Shown piece by piece: positions 51,978 to 60,957 of a stretch of DNA of 64,000 nucleotides. The DNA comes from Nocardioides okcheonensis. Lineage in GTDB: Bacteria > Actinomycetota > Actinomycetes > Propionibacteriales > Nocardioidaceae. The notes beneath the pieces were generated by a model, which saw only the letters and a program-made list of their open reading frames with translations, was not told the DNA's origin and ran no database searches. Numbering within the stretch: the first letter of the stretch is position 1; each line of letters begins with the position of its first letter. The stretch spans positions 62,001 through 126,000 of the forward strand of contig NZ_CP087710.1 in NCBI RefSeq assembly GCF_020991065.1. Reading direction: 5' to 3'. The translations under genes and the position numbers were made by a program.

Positions 51978-53483
51978 TCAGGCCTCGGCGAGCGAGCGCG
52001 CGAACGCGACCAGCGTGGTGACGCCGAAGCCGGTGGCGCCCGAGGGGACGTGGCCGTAGGGCGCGCCGGTGTTCATCTCCTTGCCGGCGATGTCGAGGTG
52101 CGCCCAGGGCAGGCCGCCGGTGAACTCGCGCAGGAACGCCGAGGCGTAGAGCCCGCCGCCCCAGCGCACCCAGTCGTGCTGGAGCAGGTCGGCGACCTTG
52201 GAGCTGGTGACCCGCTCCTTCATCTCCTCGGGGATCGGCATCGGCCAGTGCTGCTCGCCGGCTGCGGCGCCGGCGGCGAGGACGGCCGGCACCTGGTCGT
52301 CGGTGCCCATCACCGCGCCGACCTTGTCGCCGAGGGCGAGCTGCATGTGGCCGGTGAGGGTGGCGATGTCGATCACGACGTCGGGCTCCTCGAGGATCGC
52401 CATCGACAGCGCGTCGCCGAGCAGCATCCGGCCCTCGGCGTCGGTGTTGGCGATCTCGACCGTGCGGCCGTTGTGCATGGTGACCACGTCGCCGGGGCGG
52501 GTCGACGTGGCGGAGACCATGTTCTCCGCCATCGGGGCCCAGGCGGTGACCTTCACCGGCAGGCCGAGGCGCGCGATGGCGAGCGTGGCGGCCACGACGC
52601 TGGCGGCGCCGGCCATGTCGCCCTTCATGTTGGTCATGCTCGACGACGGCTTGATGGTGAGGCCGCCGGAGTCGAAGGTGACGCCCTTGCCGACGAGCGC
52701 GAGGTGCGCGACGGCGCCCTTCGGCGCCCAGGTCAGCTTGGCCAGGCGCGAGGGCGCGACCGACGAGCTGCCGACGCTGAGGATGCCGCCGCAGCCCATC
52801 TCGGCCAGCTGCTCGTGGTCGAAGACCTCGAGCTTCACCTTGGGCGCGCCGCGGCCCTTGGTGGCCTCCTTGTGCGCGGCGGTGACGAGGTCGGCGAGCA
52901 GCGGCGGCGTGCAGTCGGCGGGCGGGGTGTTGACCCAGTCGCGGCACAGCGCGACCGCGTCGGCGAGCACCTCGGCAGCCTCCAGCGCGGCGGTGGCCTC
53001 GGAGCGCCGGGCGATCGGGCTGAGCACCACGACGTCGGCGGGCGCGGTCCGCTCGGCGGGGGAGGACTTGTAGGCGTCGAAGGTGTAGCCGCCGAGGCGG
53101 TGGCCCTCGACGACGGCGCCGACGAGCTCGGGCGTGTCGCTGGGCAGCGCGAGGGCGACCGACGCGGCGTTCGGGACGCTGCGGGAGGCGACGCCGGCCG
53201 CTCGGCGCACGGCGGTGGCGTCGGTCGGGTCGTCGCCGAGGCCGACGAAGACGAGCAGCGGGGCGTTGACCTCGTCGCGGGTCGGCGCCTTGACCGCCTC
53301 GCCGGGCTTGCCGGTCACGCCCATCGTGGACAGGAACGGGCGCAGGCGGCGCCCGTAGGCCGCGCTCACCTCCTCCGCGGCGTCGCACAGGCGCGGGCCC
53401 TTCGGACCCGAGACCACCCCCACCACGACGGCGTCGGCTCGGGTCTTGGCGGGGTTGGCGCTGCGCAGCGTGTACGTGGTCAC
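51978..53483 (-). CDS. pepA: leucyl aminopeptidase (M17)
   Basis: Cytosolic hexameric aminopeptidase of 501 residues that removes N-terminal residues from peptides. The two-metal site is visible in VGKGVTFDSGGLTIKPSSSM (Lys, Asp), KGDMAGAASV and NTDAEGRMLLGDAL (the family signature). An N-terminal macro-like domain (about 1-170) precedes the catalytic domain. GTG 53483 lies 6 bases after TAGCAT on the minus strand. It is divergent from gcvT, with two leaderless-type promoters back to back in 67 bases. Confidence 0.95.
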   Translation of the reverse strand: MTTYTLRSANPAKTRADAVVVGVVSGPKGPRLCDAAEEVSAAYGRRLRPFLSTMGVTGKPGEAVKAPTRDEVNAPLLVFVGLGDDPTDATAVRRAAGVASRSVPNAASVALALPSDTPELVGAVVEGHRLGGYTFDAYKSSPAERTAPADVVVLSPIARRSEATAALEAAEVLADAVALCRDWVNTPPADCTPPLLADLVTAAHKEATKGRGAPKVKLEVFDHEQLAEMGCGGILSVGSSSVAPSRLAKLTWAPKGAVAHLALVGKGVTFDSGGLTIKPSSSMTNMKGDMAGAASVVAATLAIARLGLPVKVTAWAPMAENMVSATSTRPGDVVTMHNGRTVEIANTDAEGRMLLGDALSMAILEEPDVVIDIATLTGHMQLALGDKVGAVMGTDDQVPAVLAAGAAAGEQHWPMPIPEEMKERVTSSKVADLLQHDWVRWGGGLYASAFLREFTGGLPWAHLDIAGKEMNTGAPYGHVPSGATGFGVTTLVAFARSLAEA

Positions 53484-53489
53484 CCGGGC

Positions 53490-53495
53490 ATGCTA
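53490..53495 (-). promoter_or_regulatory. -10 element TAGCAT of pepA, leaderless start
   Basis: Minus-strand TAGCAT ends 6 bases before the pepA GTG. Confidence 0.5.
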
Positions 53496-53537
53496 GGCGA
53501 GGCCCGGGAGGTCGCCGTACGGCTCCCCGGGCTGGGG

Positions 53538-53543
53538 TAGGTT
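53538..53543 (+). promoter_or_regulatory. -10 element TAGGTT of gcvT, leaderless start
   Basis: TAGGTT ends 7 bases before the gcvT ATG. Confidence 0.5.
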
Positions 53544-53550
53544 GCGCGAC

Positions 53551-54660
53551 ATGGCCACCACGCTCAAGCAGTCGCCCCTCCACGACCGGCACGCGGCCCT
53601 CGGCGCCAAGCTCGCGGAGTTCGGTGGCTGGTCGATGCCGCTGGAGTACCCGACCGGCGTGGTCAAGGAGCACACCGCGGTGCGCGAGTCCGTGGGCGTG
53701 TTCGACGTGAGCCACCTCGGCAAGGCGATGGTGTCGGGTCCCGGCGCCGTCGACCTCGTCGGCGCGACCCTCTCCAACGACCTGGCCAAGATCGCACCGG
53801 GCAAGGCGCAGTACACGCTCTGCCTCGACGAGTCCGGCGGCATCGTCGACGACCTGATCGCCTACTGGCACGACGACGAGCACGTGCTGCTGATCCCCAA
53901 CGCCGCCAACACGGCCGAGGTCGTGCGCCGCCTGCAGGCCGCCGCGCCCGAGGGCGTGAAGGTCGTCGACCACCACGACGACTACGCCGTCCTCGCCGTC
54001 CAGGGCCCTCGCTCCGACGAGGTGCTGGCGAAGGTCGGCCTGCCGACCGGGCACGAGTACATGTCGTTCGTCGAGGCCGAGCTCTACGACACCGGCGTCG
54101 GGGTCGTCGTCTGCCGCACCGGCTACACCGGCGAGCGCGGCTACGAGCTCGTCGTGGTCAACGACGCGGCCGGCCAGCTGTGGGACGCGCTGATGGAGGC
54201 CGGCGAGGAGTGGGGCATCACCCCGTGCGGGCTCGGCGCCCGCGACACCCTGCGCACCGAGATGGGCTATCCGCTGCACGGGCAGGACATCAGCCTCGAC
54301 ACCAACCCGGTCGAGGCCGGCCTGTCGTGGGCGGTCGGCTGGAAGAAGGAGACCTTCTGGGGCCGCGACGCGGTGCTCCGGGTCAGGGAGGAGGGTCCGA
54401 GGCGACGCCTGCGCGGCCTGGTCGCGGAGGGTCGCGGCATCCCGCGCCCCGGCATGTCGGTCACCCTCACCCAGGACGTGCCGCTCGGCGACATCACCTC
54501 GGGCACCTTCTCACCGACGCTCCGCAAGGGCATCGGCCTGGCCCTGCTCCCCGTCACGATCGCGGAGGACGCGGAGGTCGGCGTCGACGTCCGTGGCAGG
54601 CGCGAGGTGTTCCGGCTGGTCAAGCCACCGTTCGTCGACCCGTCGGTGCGGGAGGCGTGA
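53551..54660 (+). CDS. gcvT: glycine cleavage system T protein
   Basis: Aminomethyltransferase of 369 residues: transfers the methylene group from the aminomethyl-lipoyl H protein to tetrahydrofolate. Conserved stretches are FGGWSMPLEYPTGVVKEHTAVRES, GVFDVSHLGKAMVSGPGA, CRTGYTGERGYEL and LGARDTLRTEMGYPLHGQDI, and the C-terminal barrel domain ends with GYP/FSPTLRKGIGLALLP. Other glycine-cleavage genes are not in this window. It feeds one-carbon units to folate, used by ThyA nearby. A short hypothetical gene follows after 2 bases. Confidence 0.96.
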   Translation: MATTLKQSPLHDRHAALGAKLAEFGGWSMPLEYPTGVVKEHTAVRESVGVFDVSHLGKAMVSGPGAVDLVGATLSNDLAKIAPGKAQYTLCLDESGGIVDDLIAYWHDDEHVLLIPNAANTAEVVRRLQAAAPEGVKVVDHHDDYAVLAVQGPRSDEVLAKVGLPTGHEYMSFVEAELYDTGVGVVVCRTGYTGERGYELVVVNDAAGQLWDALMEAGEEWGITPCGLGARDTLRTEMGYPLHGQDISLDTNPVEAGLSWAVGWKKETFWGRDAVLRVREEGPRRRLRGLVAEGRGIPRPGMSVTLTQDVPLGDITSGTFSPTLRKGIGLALLPVTIAEDAEVGVDVRGRREVFRLVKPPFVDPSVREA

Positions 54661-54662
54661 GC

Positions 54663-54914
54663 ATGCTTCCCGGACAGCCCCCGACCTTCCGTCCGCCGTC
54701 GTCGTCCGACCGGCCGTGGTGGTGGCGCCTCGAGGACGCCGCAGGCACCGAGGTCGCTCCCGCCGGTCACGCCGACCAGCGCTTCGCCACCCAGGGCGAC
54801 GCCGAGTCGTGGGTCGGCGAGATCTGGGCCGAGCTCGCCGAGCAGGGCGTGGCGGCGGTGACGCTGTTCGAGCACGACCGCCAGGTCTACGGCCCCATGT
54901 CCCTGAGCGCCTGA
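54663..54914 (+). CDS. small conserved hypothetical protein
   Basis: Protein of 83 residues beginning 2 bases after the gcvT stop, so co-transcribed. Pro/Ser-rich N-terminus, then WWWRLEDAAGTEVAPAGHADQRFATQGDAESWVGEIWAELAEQGVAAVTLFEHDRQVYGPMSL, a compact alpha/beta pattern. Function unknown. Confidence 0.75.
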   Translation: MLPGQPPTFRPPSSSDRPWWWRLEDAAGTEVAPAGHADQRFATQGDAESWVGEIWAELAEQGVAAVTLFEHDRQVYGPMSLSA

Positions 54915-54965
54915 GGCCATCCGCCCCACGCCTCCGCTCCGAAGCCCCGGCGAGACGAGAGGTCG

Positions 54966-55844
54966 GTGGTCGTGGCAGGTCGCTCCGAGGACGAGGCCGA
55001 CTTCGTCGGCTACGTCACCGTGCGCTGGCACGACCTGGTCGGCGGCCTGGAGGACGCGGGCGTCGACCCCGACCGGGCCCGGCTCGCCGCGGCCGGCGCG
55101 CTGCTGGCCCACCGGCGGGGGTGGCCACGACTGGTCCGTGACCGCGAGGTCGACGTCGTCGTGTGGGCGGCCGCGCGGGAGCGCGCCGGCCTGGCGCCGC
55201 GACCCGGCGAGGCCGTGCCCCACGGCGTACGCGCCCCGGACCCGCAGGACGCGCCGGAGCCCTGGCTCGACCGGGCGGAGCAGGAGCGGCGCACCGCGCG
55301 TCGACGCACGTTGCGCCTCAGCGTCGTCGGGGGCCTCGTCGTCGCGGTGCTCGCGGCCGGGTGGGCCTGGTGGGCCGCGCAGCCGGCGCCGCCCGCGGTG
55401 CGGGAGGAGGCCAACCCGCTCCCGGTGGTCTGGTACGCCGAGGGCGACCTGCACCTGCGCGACGTCGTCGTCGAGCTGCCGGACGTCGACGTCTTCGTCG
55501 CCGACGGGTCCGCGGTGGTCGCCAGGATGCGGTCGGGCGACCTGGTCCGGGTCGCCGCGGACGGCGAGGTGTCCGACACCGAGACGGCGCCCGCCGGGCT
55601 GGACGCGCCGCCGTCGCCGCCCCCGGTGTCGGGACTGGGGCCCTACGACGTGCTGGTGCAGAGCGTCGAGGTGCCGGACGGCGGCTGGGCGCACCTCGTC
55701 GACTCGTCCCGGCGCGACGGCGCGCAGGACGCCGTCCGGCAGTCCGAGTCGGGTCGCCGCGCGCTGGTGATCTGCGCGGCCGACGGCTCCTGCTCCACCC
55801 CGCGCACGATCGTCGGTGCGGACGGCTCGATCCGGCTCCGCTGA
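54966..55844 (+). CDS. membrane protein, unknown function
   Basis: Protein of 292 residues. A cytoplasmic N-terminal part (about 1-115) with [42 protein letters not shown], a pattern faintly reminiscent of a degenerate ECF sigma region 2, precedes one membrane segment (about 120-140). An extracytoplasmic domain of about 150 residues follows, ending with a cysteine pair in VICAADGSCSTP. GTG 54966 has GAGAGG upstream. I do not recognise the family; the layout resembles SigE-associated membrane proteins, an impression only. Confidence 0.65.
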   Translation: MVVAGRSEDEADFVGYVTVRWHDLVGGLEDAGVDPDRARLAAAGALLAHRRGWPRLVRDREVDVVVWAAARERAGLAPRPGEAVPHGVRAPDPQDAPEPWLDRAEQERRTARRRTLRLSVVGGLVVAVLAAGWAWWAAQPAPPAVREEANPLPVVWYAEGDLHLRDVVVELPDVDVFVADGSAVVARMRSGDLVRVAADGEVSDTETAPAGLDAPPSPPPVSGLGPYDVLVQSVEVPDGGWAHLVDSSRRDGAQDAVRQSESGRRALVICAADGSCSTPRTIVGADGSIRLR

Positions 55845-55871
55845 CCCGCTCCGGTGGTGACACACCACGCG

Positions 55872-55889
55872 CCGGCTCCCGGGAGCCGG
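55872..55889. terminator. palindromic hairpin
   Basis: Perfect palindrome CCGGCTCCC/GGGAGCCGG, 28 bases after the stop at 55844; a likely terminator. Confidence 0.5.
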
Positions 55890-55905
55890 TCGTCCCTCTC
55901 CTGTC

Positions 55906-55993
55906 ACGGACCGGGTCAGGACGGCACTCGACGGGCCGCGAGACACGACACGGACCGTGTCAGGACGGCGCTCGCCGGCGCGCGGGACGTGAC
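55906..55993. repeat. 44-base imperfect tandem repeat with dyad
   Basis: Two copies (55906-55949 and 55950-55993) sharing ACGGACCG-G/T-GTCAGGACGGC and similar remainders. A perfect dyad GACACGG-A-CCGTGTC (55947-55961) spans the junction. It lies directly upstream of the methyltransferase promoter and may bind a regulator. Confidence 0.65.
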
Positions 55994-56020
55994 CCACCGC
56001 GTGACAGGCCGTCGCGCCGG

Positions 56021-56026
56021 TAGGGT
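56021..56026 (+). promoter_or_regulatory. -10 element TAGGGT, leaderless start
   Basis: TAGGGT ends 8 bases before the GTG of the methyltransferase gene. Confidence 0.45.
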
Positions 56027-56034
56027 CGTCGACC

Positions 56035-56814
56035 GTGACGGGGGTCTGGACGGGCGTGGCGGGGGCGTATGCCCGGAGCTTCGCGGGACTGTGCGCCGGT
56101 GCGGTGCCGACCATGCTCGACGGGCTGCCGTCGGGCGCCCGGCTGCTGGACGTCGGCTGCGGCACGGGTGTCCTGGTCGCCGAGGCGCGTCGCCGCGGCC
56201 ACGACGCGGTCGCGCTCGAGCCGGACCCGGAGATGGCGGCCCTGGCCGGTGACCTGCTCCGTGACGAGGTCATCGTGGGCGGGCTGCCGGACCTCCCGCT
56301 CGCTGACGACGGCTTCGACGTCGTGACCGCCAACTTCGTGCTCAACCACGTCGACGACCCGCGGGCCGGCGCGCGCGAGCTGGTCCGGGTCGCCGCTCCC
56401 GGCGGTGTCGTCCGCGCGACGATCTGGACCTCGGCGCCCTCGGCGCAGGGGCAGCTGTTCCGTGACGTGCTCGAGGCCAGCGGGGCTGTCGAGCCGGTCC
56501 TCCCGCGGCTCGACCCGACGGCGGACTTCGAGCGCAGCGCCGCCGGTGCCTCCCTGCTGCTGGCCGAGGCCGGCGCCCGCGTGAGCGAGGCCCGCACGGT
56601 CGACTGGGTCTGGCACGTCGACCCCGACGACTTCTGGGCCGCGCCCACCGGCGGTGTGGCTGGTCTCGGCATCGCGTGGGCCGCCCAGACGCCGGAGGTC
56701 CGGACGCGGATGCGGGTCGAGCTCGACCGGCTCTGCGAGCCGCTGCTCGAGGACGGGCTGCTGCGGTTCCCCGCGACGGCCGCCTTCGTCGAGGCGCGAG
56801 TCCCCAGGGCCTAG
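56035..56814 (+). CDS. class I SAM-dependent methyltransferase
   Basis: Protein of 259 residues of the Methyltransf_11 type (UbiE-like). Motif I is LLDVGCGTGVLVAEA (about 38-52), the acidic end of beta-2 is in ALEPDPEM, and motif post-I/II is DGFDVVTANFVLNHVDDP. The C-terminal third is a cap over the substrate pocket. Substrate unknown. It is preceded by a tandem repeat with a dyad and followed after 20 bases by thyA, which has its own promoter. Confidence 0.85.
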   Translation: MTGVWTGVAGAYARSFAGLCAGAVPTMLDGLPSGARLLDVGCGTGVLVAEARRRGHDAVALEPDPEMAALAGDLLRDEVIVGGLPDLPLADDGFDVVTANFVLNHVDDPRAGARELVRVAAPGGVVRATIWTSAPSAQGQLFRDVLEASGAVEPVLPRLDPTADFERSAAGASLLLAEAGARVSEARTVDWVWHVDPDDFWAAPTGGVAGLGIAWAAQTPEVRTRMRVELDRLCEPLLEDGLLRFPATAAFVEARVPRA

Positions 56815-56822
56815 CGAGGCCG

Positions 56823-56828
56823 TAGAGT
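56823..56828 (+). promoter_or_regulatory. -10 element TAGAGT of thyA, leaderless start
   Basis: TAGAGT ends 6 bases before the thyA GTG. Confidence 0.5.
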
Positions 56829-56834
56829 CCTCCC

Positions 56835-57644
56835 GTGCGCGCCTACCTCGACCTGCTCCAGCGGATCCTCGACGAGGGCGTGGAGAAGACCGACCGCACC
56901 GGCACCGGGACGCTGAGCGTCTTCGGCCACCAGATGCGCTTCGACCTCTCCGAGGGCTTCCCGCTCGTGACCACGAAGAAGGTGCACACCCGCTCGGTCT
57001 TCGGCGAGCTGCTGTGGTTCCTGCGCGGCGACACCAACGTGACGTGGCTCCAGGACCGCGGGATCACGATCTGGGACGAGTGGGCCGACGAGAGCGGCGA
57101 CCTCGGCCCGGTCTACGGCCACCAGTGGCGCTCGTGGCCCACGCCCGACGGCCGCCACGTCGACCAGCTCGCGCGTGTCGTCGAGGCGATCCGGACCAAC
57201 CCCGACTCGCGCCGCCACATCGTCTCGGCGTGGAACGTCGCCGACGTCGACGACATGGCGCTGCCGCCGTGCCACACCCTCTTCCAGTTCTACGTCGCCC
57301 CGCAGCCGGACGGGCCCGGCCGGCTGAGCTGCCAGCTCTACCAGCGCTCGGCCGACACGTTCCTCGGCGTGCCGTTCAACATCGCCTCCTACGCCCTGCT
57401 GACCCACATGGTCGCCCAGGTCACGGGCCTCGAGGTCGGCGACTTCGTGCACACCCTGGGCGACGCCCACCTCTACCTCAACCACGTCGAGCAGGCCCGC
57501 CTCCAGCTGACCCGCGAGCCCCGCCCGCTGCCGCGCCTGGTGCTCGACCCGAGCGTGACCGAGATCGACGGCTTCGAGCTCGACGACATCGCCGTCGAGG
57601 GCTACGACCCGCACCCCGTCATCAAGGCCCCCATTGCCGTGTGA
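56835..57644 (+). CDS. thyA: thymidylate synthase
   Basis: Folate-dependent enzyme of 269 residues making dTMP from dUMP with methylene-tetrahydrofolate. The catalytic cysteine is in [12 protein letters not shown], with [19 protein letters not shown] near the N-terminus and [20 protein letters not shown] for dUMP/folate binding. Dihydrofolate produced is reduced by the DHFR encoded by the overlapping next gene. Possession of ThyA means the flavin-dependent ThyX is not required. Confidence 0.97.
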   Translation: MRAYLDLLQRILDEGVEKTDRTGTGTLSVFGHQMRFDLSEGFPLVTTKKVHTRSVFGELLWFLRGDTNVTWLQDRGITIWDEWADESGDLGPVYGHQWRSWPTPDGRHVDQLARVVEAIRTNPDSRRHIVSAWNVADVDDMALPPCHTLFQFYVAPQPDGPGRLSCQLYQRSADTFLGVPFNIASYALLTHMVAQVTGLEVGDFVHTLGDAHLYLNHVEQARLQLTREPRPLPRLVLDPSVTEIDGFELDDIAVEGYDPHPVIKAPIAV

Positions 57645-58125
57645 GGGGGACGACGCCGGGCGCCGCGTGGTCGCCGTCGCCGCGTACGCCCGCAACCGGG
57701 TGATCGGCGACCACGGCCGCATCCCGTGGCACATCCCGGAGGACTTCGCCCACTTCAAGCGCGAGACGATGGGCCTGACCATGGTCATGGGCCGGCTCAC
57801 CTACGACTCGATCGGACGCCCCCTGCCGGGGCGCCGCACGATCGTCGTGACCCGCAACCGCGACTGGGCGGTCGACGGCGTCGACGTCGCCCACTCCCTG
57901 GAGGAGGCGATGGCGATGACCGACCCGGACGCCGACGTCGTGGTCGCCGGGGGAGCGCAGGTCTACGCCGAGGCGATGCCGCTGCTGACCCACCAGGTGC
58001 TGACCGAGGTGCACCTCGACGTGCCCGGTGACGCGTTCTACCCCGAGGTCGACCCCGCCGCGTGGCGCGAGACCCGCCGCGAGGCCGGGCCGGGGTGCAC
58101 GTGGGTCTGGTGGGAACGTGCCTGA
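57634..58125 (+). CDS. dfrA: dihydrofolate reductase
   Basis: NADPH-dependent reductase that regenerates tetrahydrofolate used by ThyA. Conserved parts are [32 protein letters not shown] (folate and the Met20-loop region), [24 protein letters not shown] and [15 protein letters not shown]. The start is uncertain: TTG 57634 overlaps thyA by 11 bases and has AAGG upstream (163 residues); GTG 57667 would give 152 residues that begin where most homologues begin. It forms an operon with thyA and a small GntR gene. Confidence 0.95.
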   Translation: MPCEGDDAGRRVVAVAAYARNRVIGDHGRIPWHIPEDFAHFKRETMGLTMVMGRLTYDSIGRPLPGRRTIVVTRNRDWAVDGVDVAHSLEEAMAMTDPDADVVVAGGAQVYAEAMPLLTHQVLTEVHLDVPGDAFYPEVDPAAWRETRREAGPGCTWVWWERA

Positions 58126-58477
58126 CCTCGACCTGGTCGTCGACCACGACGGCGCCGTCGCGCCGTACGAGCAGGTGCGCGAGGGGATCCGCGCGCAGGT
58201 CACCGACGGCACCCTCGCCCCGGGGCACCGGCTGCCGCCGGTCCGCGCGCTCGCGACCTCGCTGGGCCTCGCGGCCAACACCGTCGCCCGCGCCTACAAG
58301 GAGCTCGAGGCGCTCGGCGTCGTCGAGACCCGCGGTCGCGCCGGCACCTTCGTCACGGGCCGCGGCGTCGAGCGCTCGGCGCGCGAGGCCGCGGCCGCCT
58401 ACGTCGCCACCGTCCGGTCCCTCGGGCTCGACGACGCCGCGGCCCTCGCCGCCGTCCGCCGCGCCCTCGACCCCTGA
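58118..58477 (+). CDS. small GntR-family (YtrA-like) regulator
   Basis: Regulator of 119 residues: a GntR winged helix (YEQVREGIRAQVTDGTLAPGHRLPPVRALATSLGLAANTVARAYKELEALGVVETRGRAGTFV, about 14-76) and a short helical tail of about 40 residues, the YtrA pattern. It has no large effector domain. GTG overlaps the dfrA stop by 8 bases. YtrA-type genes usually accompany ABC transporters; none is adjacent here, so its targets are unknown. Confidence 0.85.
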   Translation: MPDLDLVVDHDGAVAPYEQVREGIRAQVTDGTLAPGHRLPPVRALATSLGLAANTVARAYKELEALGVVETRGRAGTFVTGRGVERSAREAAAAYVATVRSLGLDDAAALAAVRRALDP

Positions 58478-58512
58478 CCGGCGGGAGCCCGCGCCGACGT
58501 GAGGGGGACCAC

Positions 58513-58647
58513 GTGCCGGCGGGAATGATCGCCGCGGCGACCTCGTTGGACCCTGACAGCTGGTTCCGCATCATGCCCCCGGGCCTCACCATTCGCCGCT
58601 ACGAGCGGCCGTTCGCCGAGAGGCGGCTGACGGGCCAGCGAGCGTGA
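58513..58647 (+). CDS. small protein, unknown function
   Basis: Gene of 44 codons with a strong ribosome site, GAGGGGG, 6 bases before GTG. The product reads VPAGMIAAATSLDPDSWFRI then MPPGLTIRRYERPFAERRLT and GQRA; soluble, basic C-terminus, two tryptophan/tyrosine-rich turns. No family known to me. It lies between the GntR and NUDIX genes. Confidence 0.4.
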   Translation: MPAGMIAAATSLDPDSWFRIMPPGLTIRRYERPFAERRLTGQRA

Positions 58648-58724
58648 CCACGCAGCCACCCGCCGGGTAAGCCCCGGTCAGGGTGGCTGCGTGCTGCGCG
58701 GACGGGGCGTGGGAGGCTCGGACC

Positions 58725-59138
58725 ATGCCCGACGCCGCACCGGACGACCGACACATCGTGGTCGCCGCCGTGGCGCTGGTGCGCGACGGCCACGTCCTCA
58801 CCGTGCGCAAGCGCGGCACGGAGCGCTTCATGCTGGTCGGCGGCAAGCTCGAGCCGGGCGAGAGCCCACGCGACGCCGCGCTGCGCGAGACCCTCGAGGA
58901 GGTCGGCGTCCGGGTCGAGGAGGCCACGCTGCTCGGCGAGTTCCTCTCCGAGGCCGCGAACGAGCCGGGCCACACGCTGCACTCGACCGTCTTCTGGATC
59001 GAGACCGACGCCGAGCCCGTGGCGTCGGCGGAGATCGCCGAGGTGCGCTGGACGCCGCTCGCCGACCACCCCGACGACCTCGCCCCGATGCTCGAGCACC
59101 ACGTCCTCCCGGTGATCCGGAGCACGCTCGGCGGCTGA
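58725..59138 (+). CDS. NUDIX hydrolase
   Basis: Hydrolase of 137 residues acting on nucleoside diphosphates linked to another moiety. The Nudix box is complete: GGKLEPGESPRDAALRETLEEVGV. The N-terminal DRHIVVAAVALVRDGHVLTVRKRG and FMLVGG match MutT-like members. Substrate cannot be predicted; neighbouring folate/nucleotide genes make nucleotide sanitation plausible. GAGGCT ends 6 bases before the ATG, a weak leaderless-type -10. Confidence 0.88.
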   Translation: MPDAAPDDRHIVVAAVALVRDGHVLTVRKRGTERFMLVGGKLEPGESPRDAALRETLEEVGVRVEEATLLGEFLSEAANEPGHTLHSTVFWIETDAEPVASAEIAEVRWTPLADHPDDLAPMLEHHVLPVIRSTLGG

Positions 59139-59235
59139 GGGCCGCGCGTTGACGCTCGGTGCTCAGGACGTGGATTTCCGGCCGATAGGAAGGGCCTGAC
59201 CGTCCCCGGCCAGAACCCCCGTCGCGAGGAACCCC

Positions 59236-60954
59236 GTGCCTGCCCGCCTGCTCCAGCCCGCCCGTCCCGCCCGCGCCCTCGTGGCGGCGGCGCTCGGCGG
59301 CGCCCTGGCGCTCGGCGCACTCGCGGGCGCCCCGACCTCCGAGGCACGCACGGCGCCGTGCAGCAGCGCCGGCCGGTCGGTCGCCCCCGACCGCGCGACC
59401 CTGGAGCAGCACGCCGACGACGGCACCTTCCGGATCGACGAGTGCGGGCAGCTCTACGTCGTCGACCGGGCCGTCCCCGCAGCACAGCGGGTCGTGGCGG
59501 ACCACCCGGCGGGCGTGACCGTGCCCGACGACGTCTTCGCCCTGTCGTCGCGTCCCTCCTCGCCGCGCACCCTCTACCTCGACTTCGACGGCTCCACCTA
59601 CACGGGCACGGCGTGGCAGTCCGGCGCGACGATCGAGTCGGCGGCGTACTCGATCGACGCCGACCCGACCACGTTCTCCACCCTCGAGCGGGAGCAGATC
59701 CACCTCGCGTGGCGCAGCGTCGCGGAGGACTTCGCGCCCTTCGACGTCAACGTCACGACGCAGGTCCCGGGCGCCGACGCGCTCACGCGCACGAGCAGGA
59801 CGGACCCGACCTACGGGATGGCAGTCGTCGTCACCCCCACCAACGCGGTCGGGGCCGGCTGCTCGTGCGGCGGCAAGGCCTACGTCGGGGTGTTCGACGC
59901 CGTGGACAACCGTCCCTACCAGCCGGGCTGGGTCTTCACCAACGGGTCGGGGACCGGCGGCTACAACGTCGGCCAGGTCATCAGCCACGAGGCCGGGCAC
60001 ACGTTCGGCCTCGGGCACGACGGCACCGCCACCTCCGCCTACTACTCCGGGGCCAACGGCTGGGCGCCGATCATGGGCGCCTCCTACGGCCGCCGGGCCT
60101 CGCAGTGGTCGCGGGGCGAGTACGCCGGGGCGAACAACGCCCAGGACGACGTCGCCGTCCTGGCCGCCGTCGCGCCCACCCTCGCCGACGACCACGGCGG
60201 CCCCGCCGCGGCGACCCCGCTCGCCCCGGGCGTCCCGGTCGCGGGCCTGGTCACCTCGCGCGCCGACACCGACGCGTTCACCTTCACCGCCGCCGGTCCG
60301 ACGACCCTCGCGGTCGCCGGCCCACCCGGCGTCTCGGACCTCGACGTGCTGCTCACCGTCCTCGACGCCCAGGGGCAGGTCGTGGCAGCGGTCGACCCCA
60401 GTGCCGTGAGCGCCTCCGACGCCTCGCTCGACGCGACCTGGACCGCTGACCTCCCCGCCACCGCCGCGACCTACACCGCGGTCGTCGACGGCACCTCGCA
60501 CGGCGACCCGGCGTCCCCGGGCGGCTACAGCGACTACGGCTCGCTCGGCGCGTACGCGGTGACGCTCACCACCGCCGCCGGCCCCGGCGTCCCGACGCCC
60601 ACCTCCACCGCCACACCGACACCCATCCCGACGCCCACCCCGACGCCCACCGTGCCGCCGGCCGCCAGCCCGGTGACGCCCGGCGGGAGGGCGGCGCCGC
60701 TCGCGTTCGTGACCCGGCGCCTGCCCGCGGCCCGCGCAGGGGCGCGCTACCGCGCCGCGATCGAGTTCTCCGGCCCGGTCGTCGAGGCGCGGGTCGGGTG
60801 GCGGCTCCCGGCGGGCCTGCGGTGGCGCGTGCGGGGCACGCGCGTCGTGGTCAGCGGTCGGCTCCCCGCCCCGGGCGTGCGCCGGGTCACCGTGGAGCTC
60901 ACCGGCGAGGACGGCGCGACGCTGCGGCACCGCTTCCGGATCAGGGTCCGCTGA
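59236..60954 (+). CDS. secreted metzincin-type metalloprotease
   Basis: Exported protein of 572 residues. The signal peptide covers about 1-37. The catalytic domain (about 110-310) begins with RTLYLDFDGSTYTGTAWQ and has HEAGHTFGLGHDG (HEXXHXXGXXH) and a Met-turn APIMGAS, so it is a metzincin. A pre-peptidase-like beta domain (about 320-450) follows, then a Thr/Pro-rich linker (PTPTSTATPTPIPTPTPTPT) and a C-terminal Ig-like domain. GTG 59236 has GAGGAA upstream. A Ser/Cys-rich turn GAGCSCGGKAYVG lies before the zinc site. Probable extracellular protein degradation; substrate unknown. Confidence 0.85.
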   Translation: MPARLLQPARPARALVAAALGGALALGALAGAPTSEARTAPCSSAGRSVAPDRATLEQHADDGTFRIDECGQLYVVDRAVPAAQRVVADHPAGVTVPDDVFALSSRPSSPRTLYLDFDGSTYTGTAWQSGATIESAAYSIDADPTTFSTLEREQIHLAWRSVAEDFAPFDVNVTTQVPGADALTRTSRTDPTYGMAVVVTPTNAVGAGCSCGGKAYVGVFDAVDNRPYQPGWVFTNGSGTGGYNVGQVISHEAGHTFGLGHDGTATSAYYSGANGWAPIMGASYGRRASQWSRGEYAGANNAQDDVAVLAAVAPTLADDHGGPAAATPLAPGVPVAGLVTSRADTDAFTFTAAGPTTLAVAGPPGVSDLDVLLTVLDAQGQVVAAVDPSAVSASDASLDATWTADLPATAATYTAVVDGTSHGDPASPGGYSDYGSLGAYAVTLTTAAGPGVPTPTSTATPTPIPTPTPTPTVPPAASPVTPGGRAAPLAFVTRRLPAARAGARYRAAIEFSGPVVEARVGWRLPAGLRWRVRGTRVVVSGRLPAPGVRRVTVELTGEDGATLRHRFRIRVR

Positions 60955-60957
60955 CCC

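Noticed and set aside
54966..55200. ECF sigma factor domain
   Set aside because: The N-terminal pattern is only faintly like region 2 and there is no region 4; called a membrane protein of unknown function.
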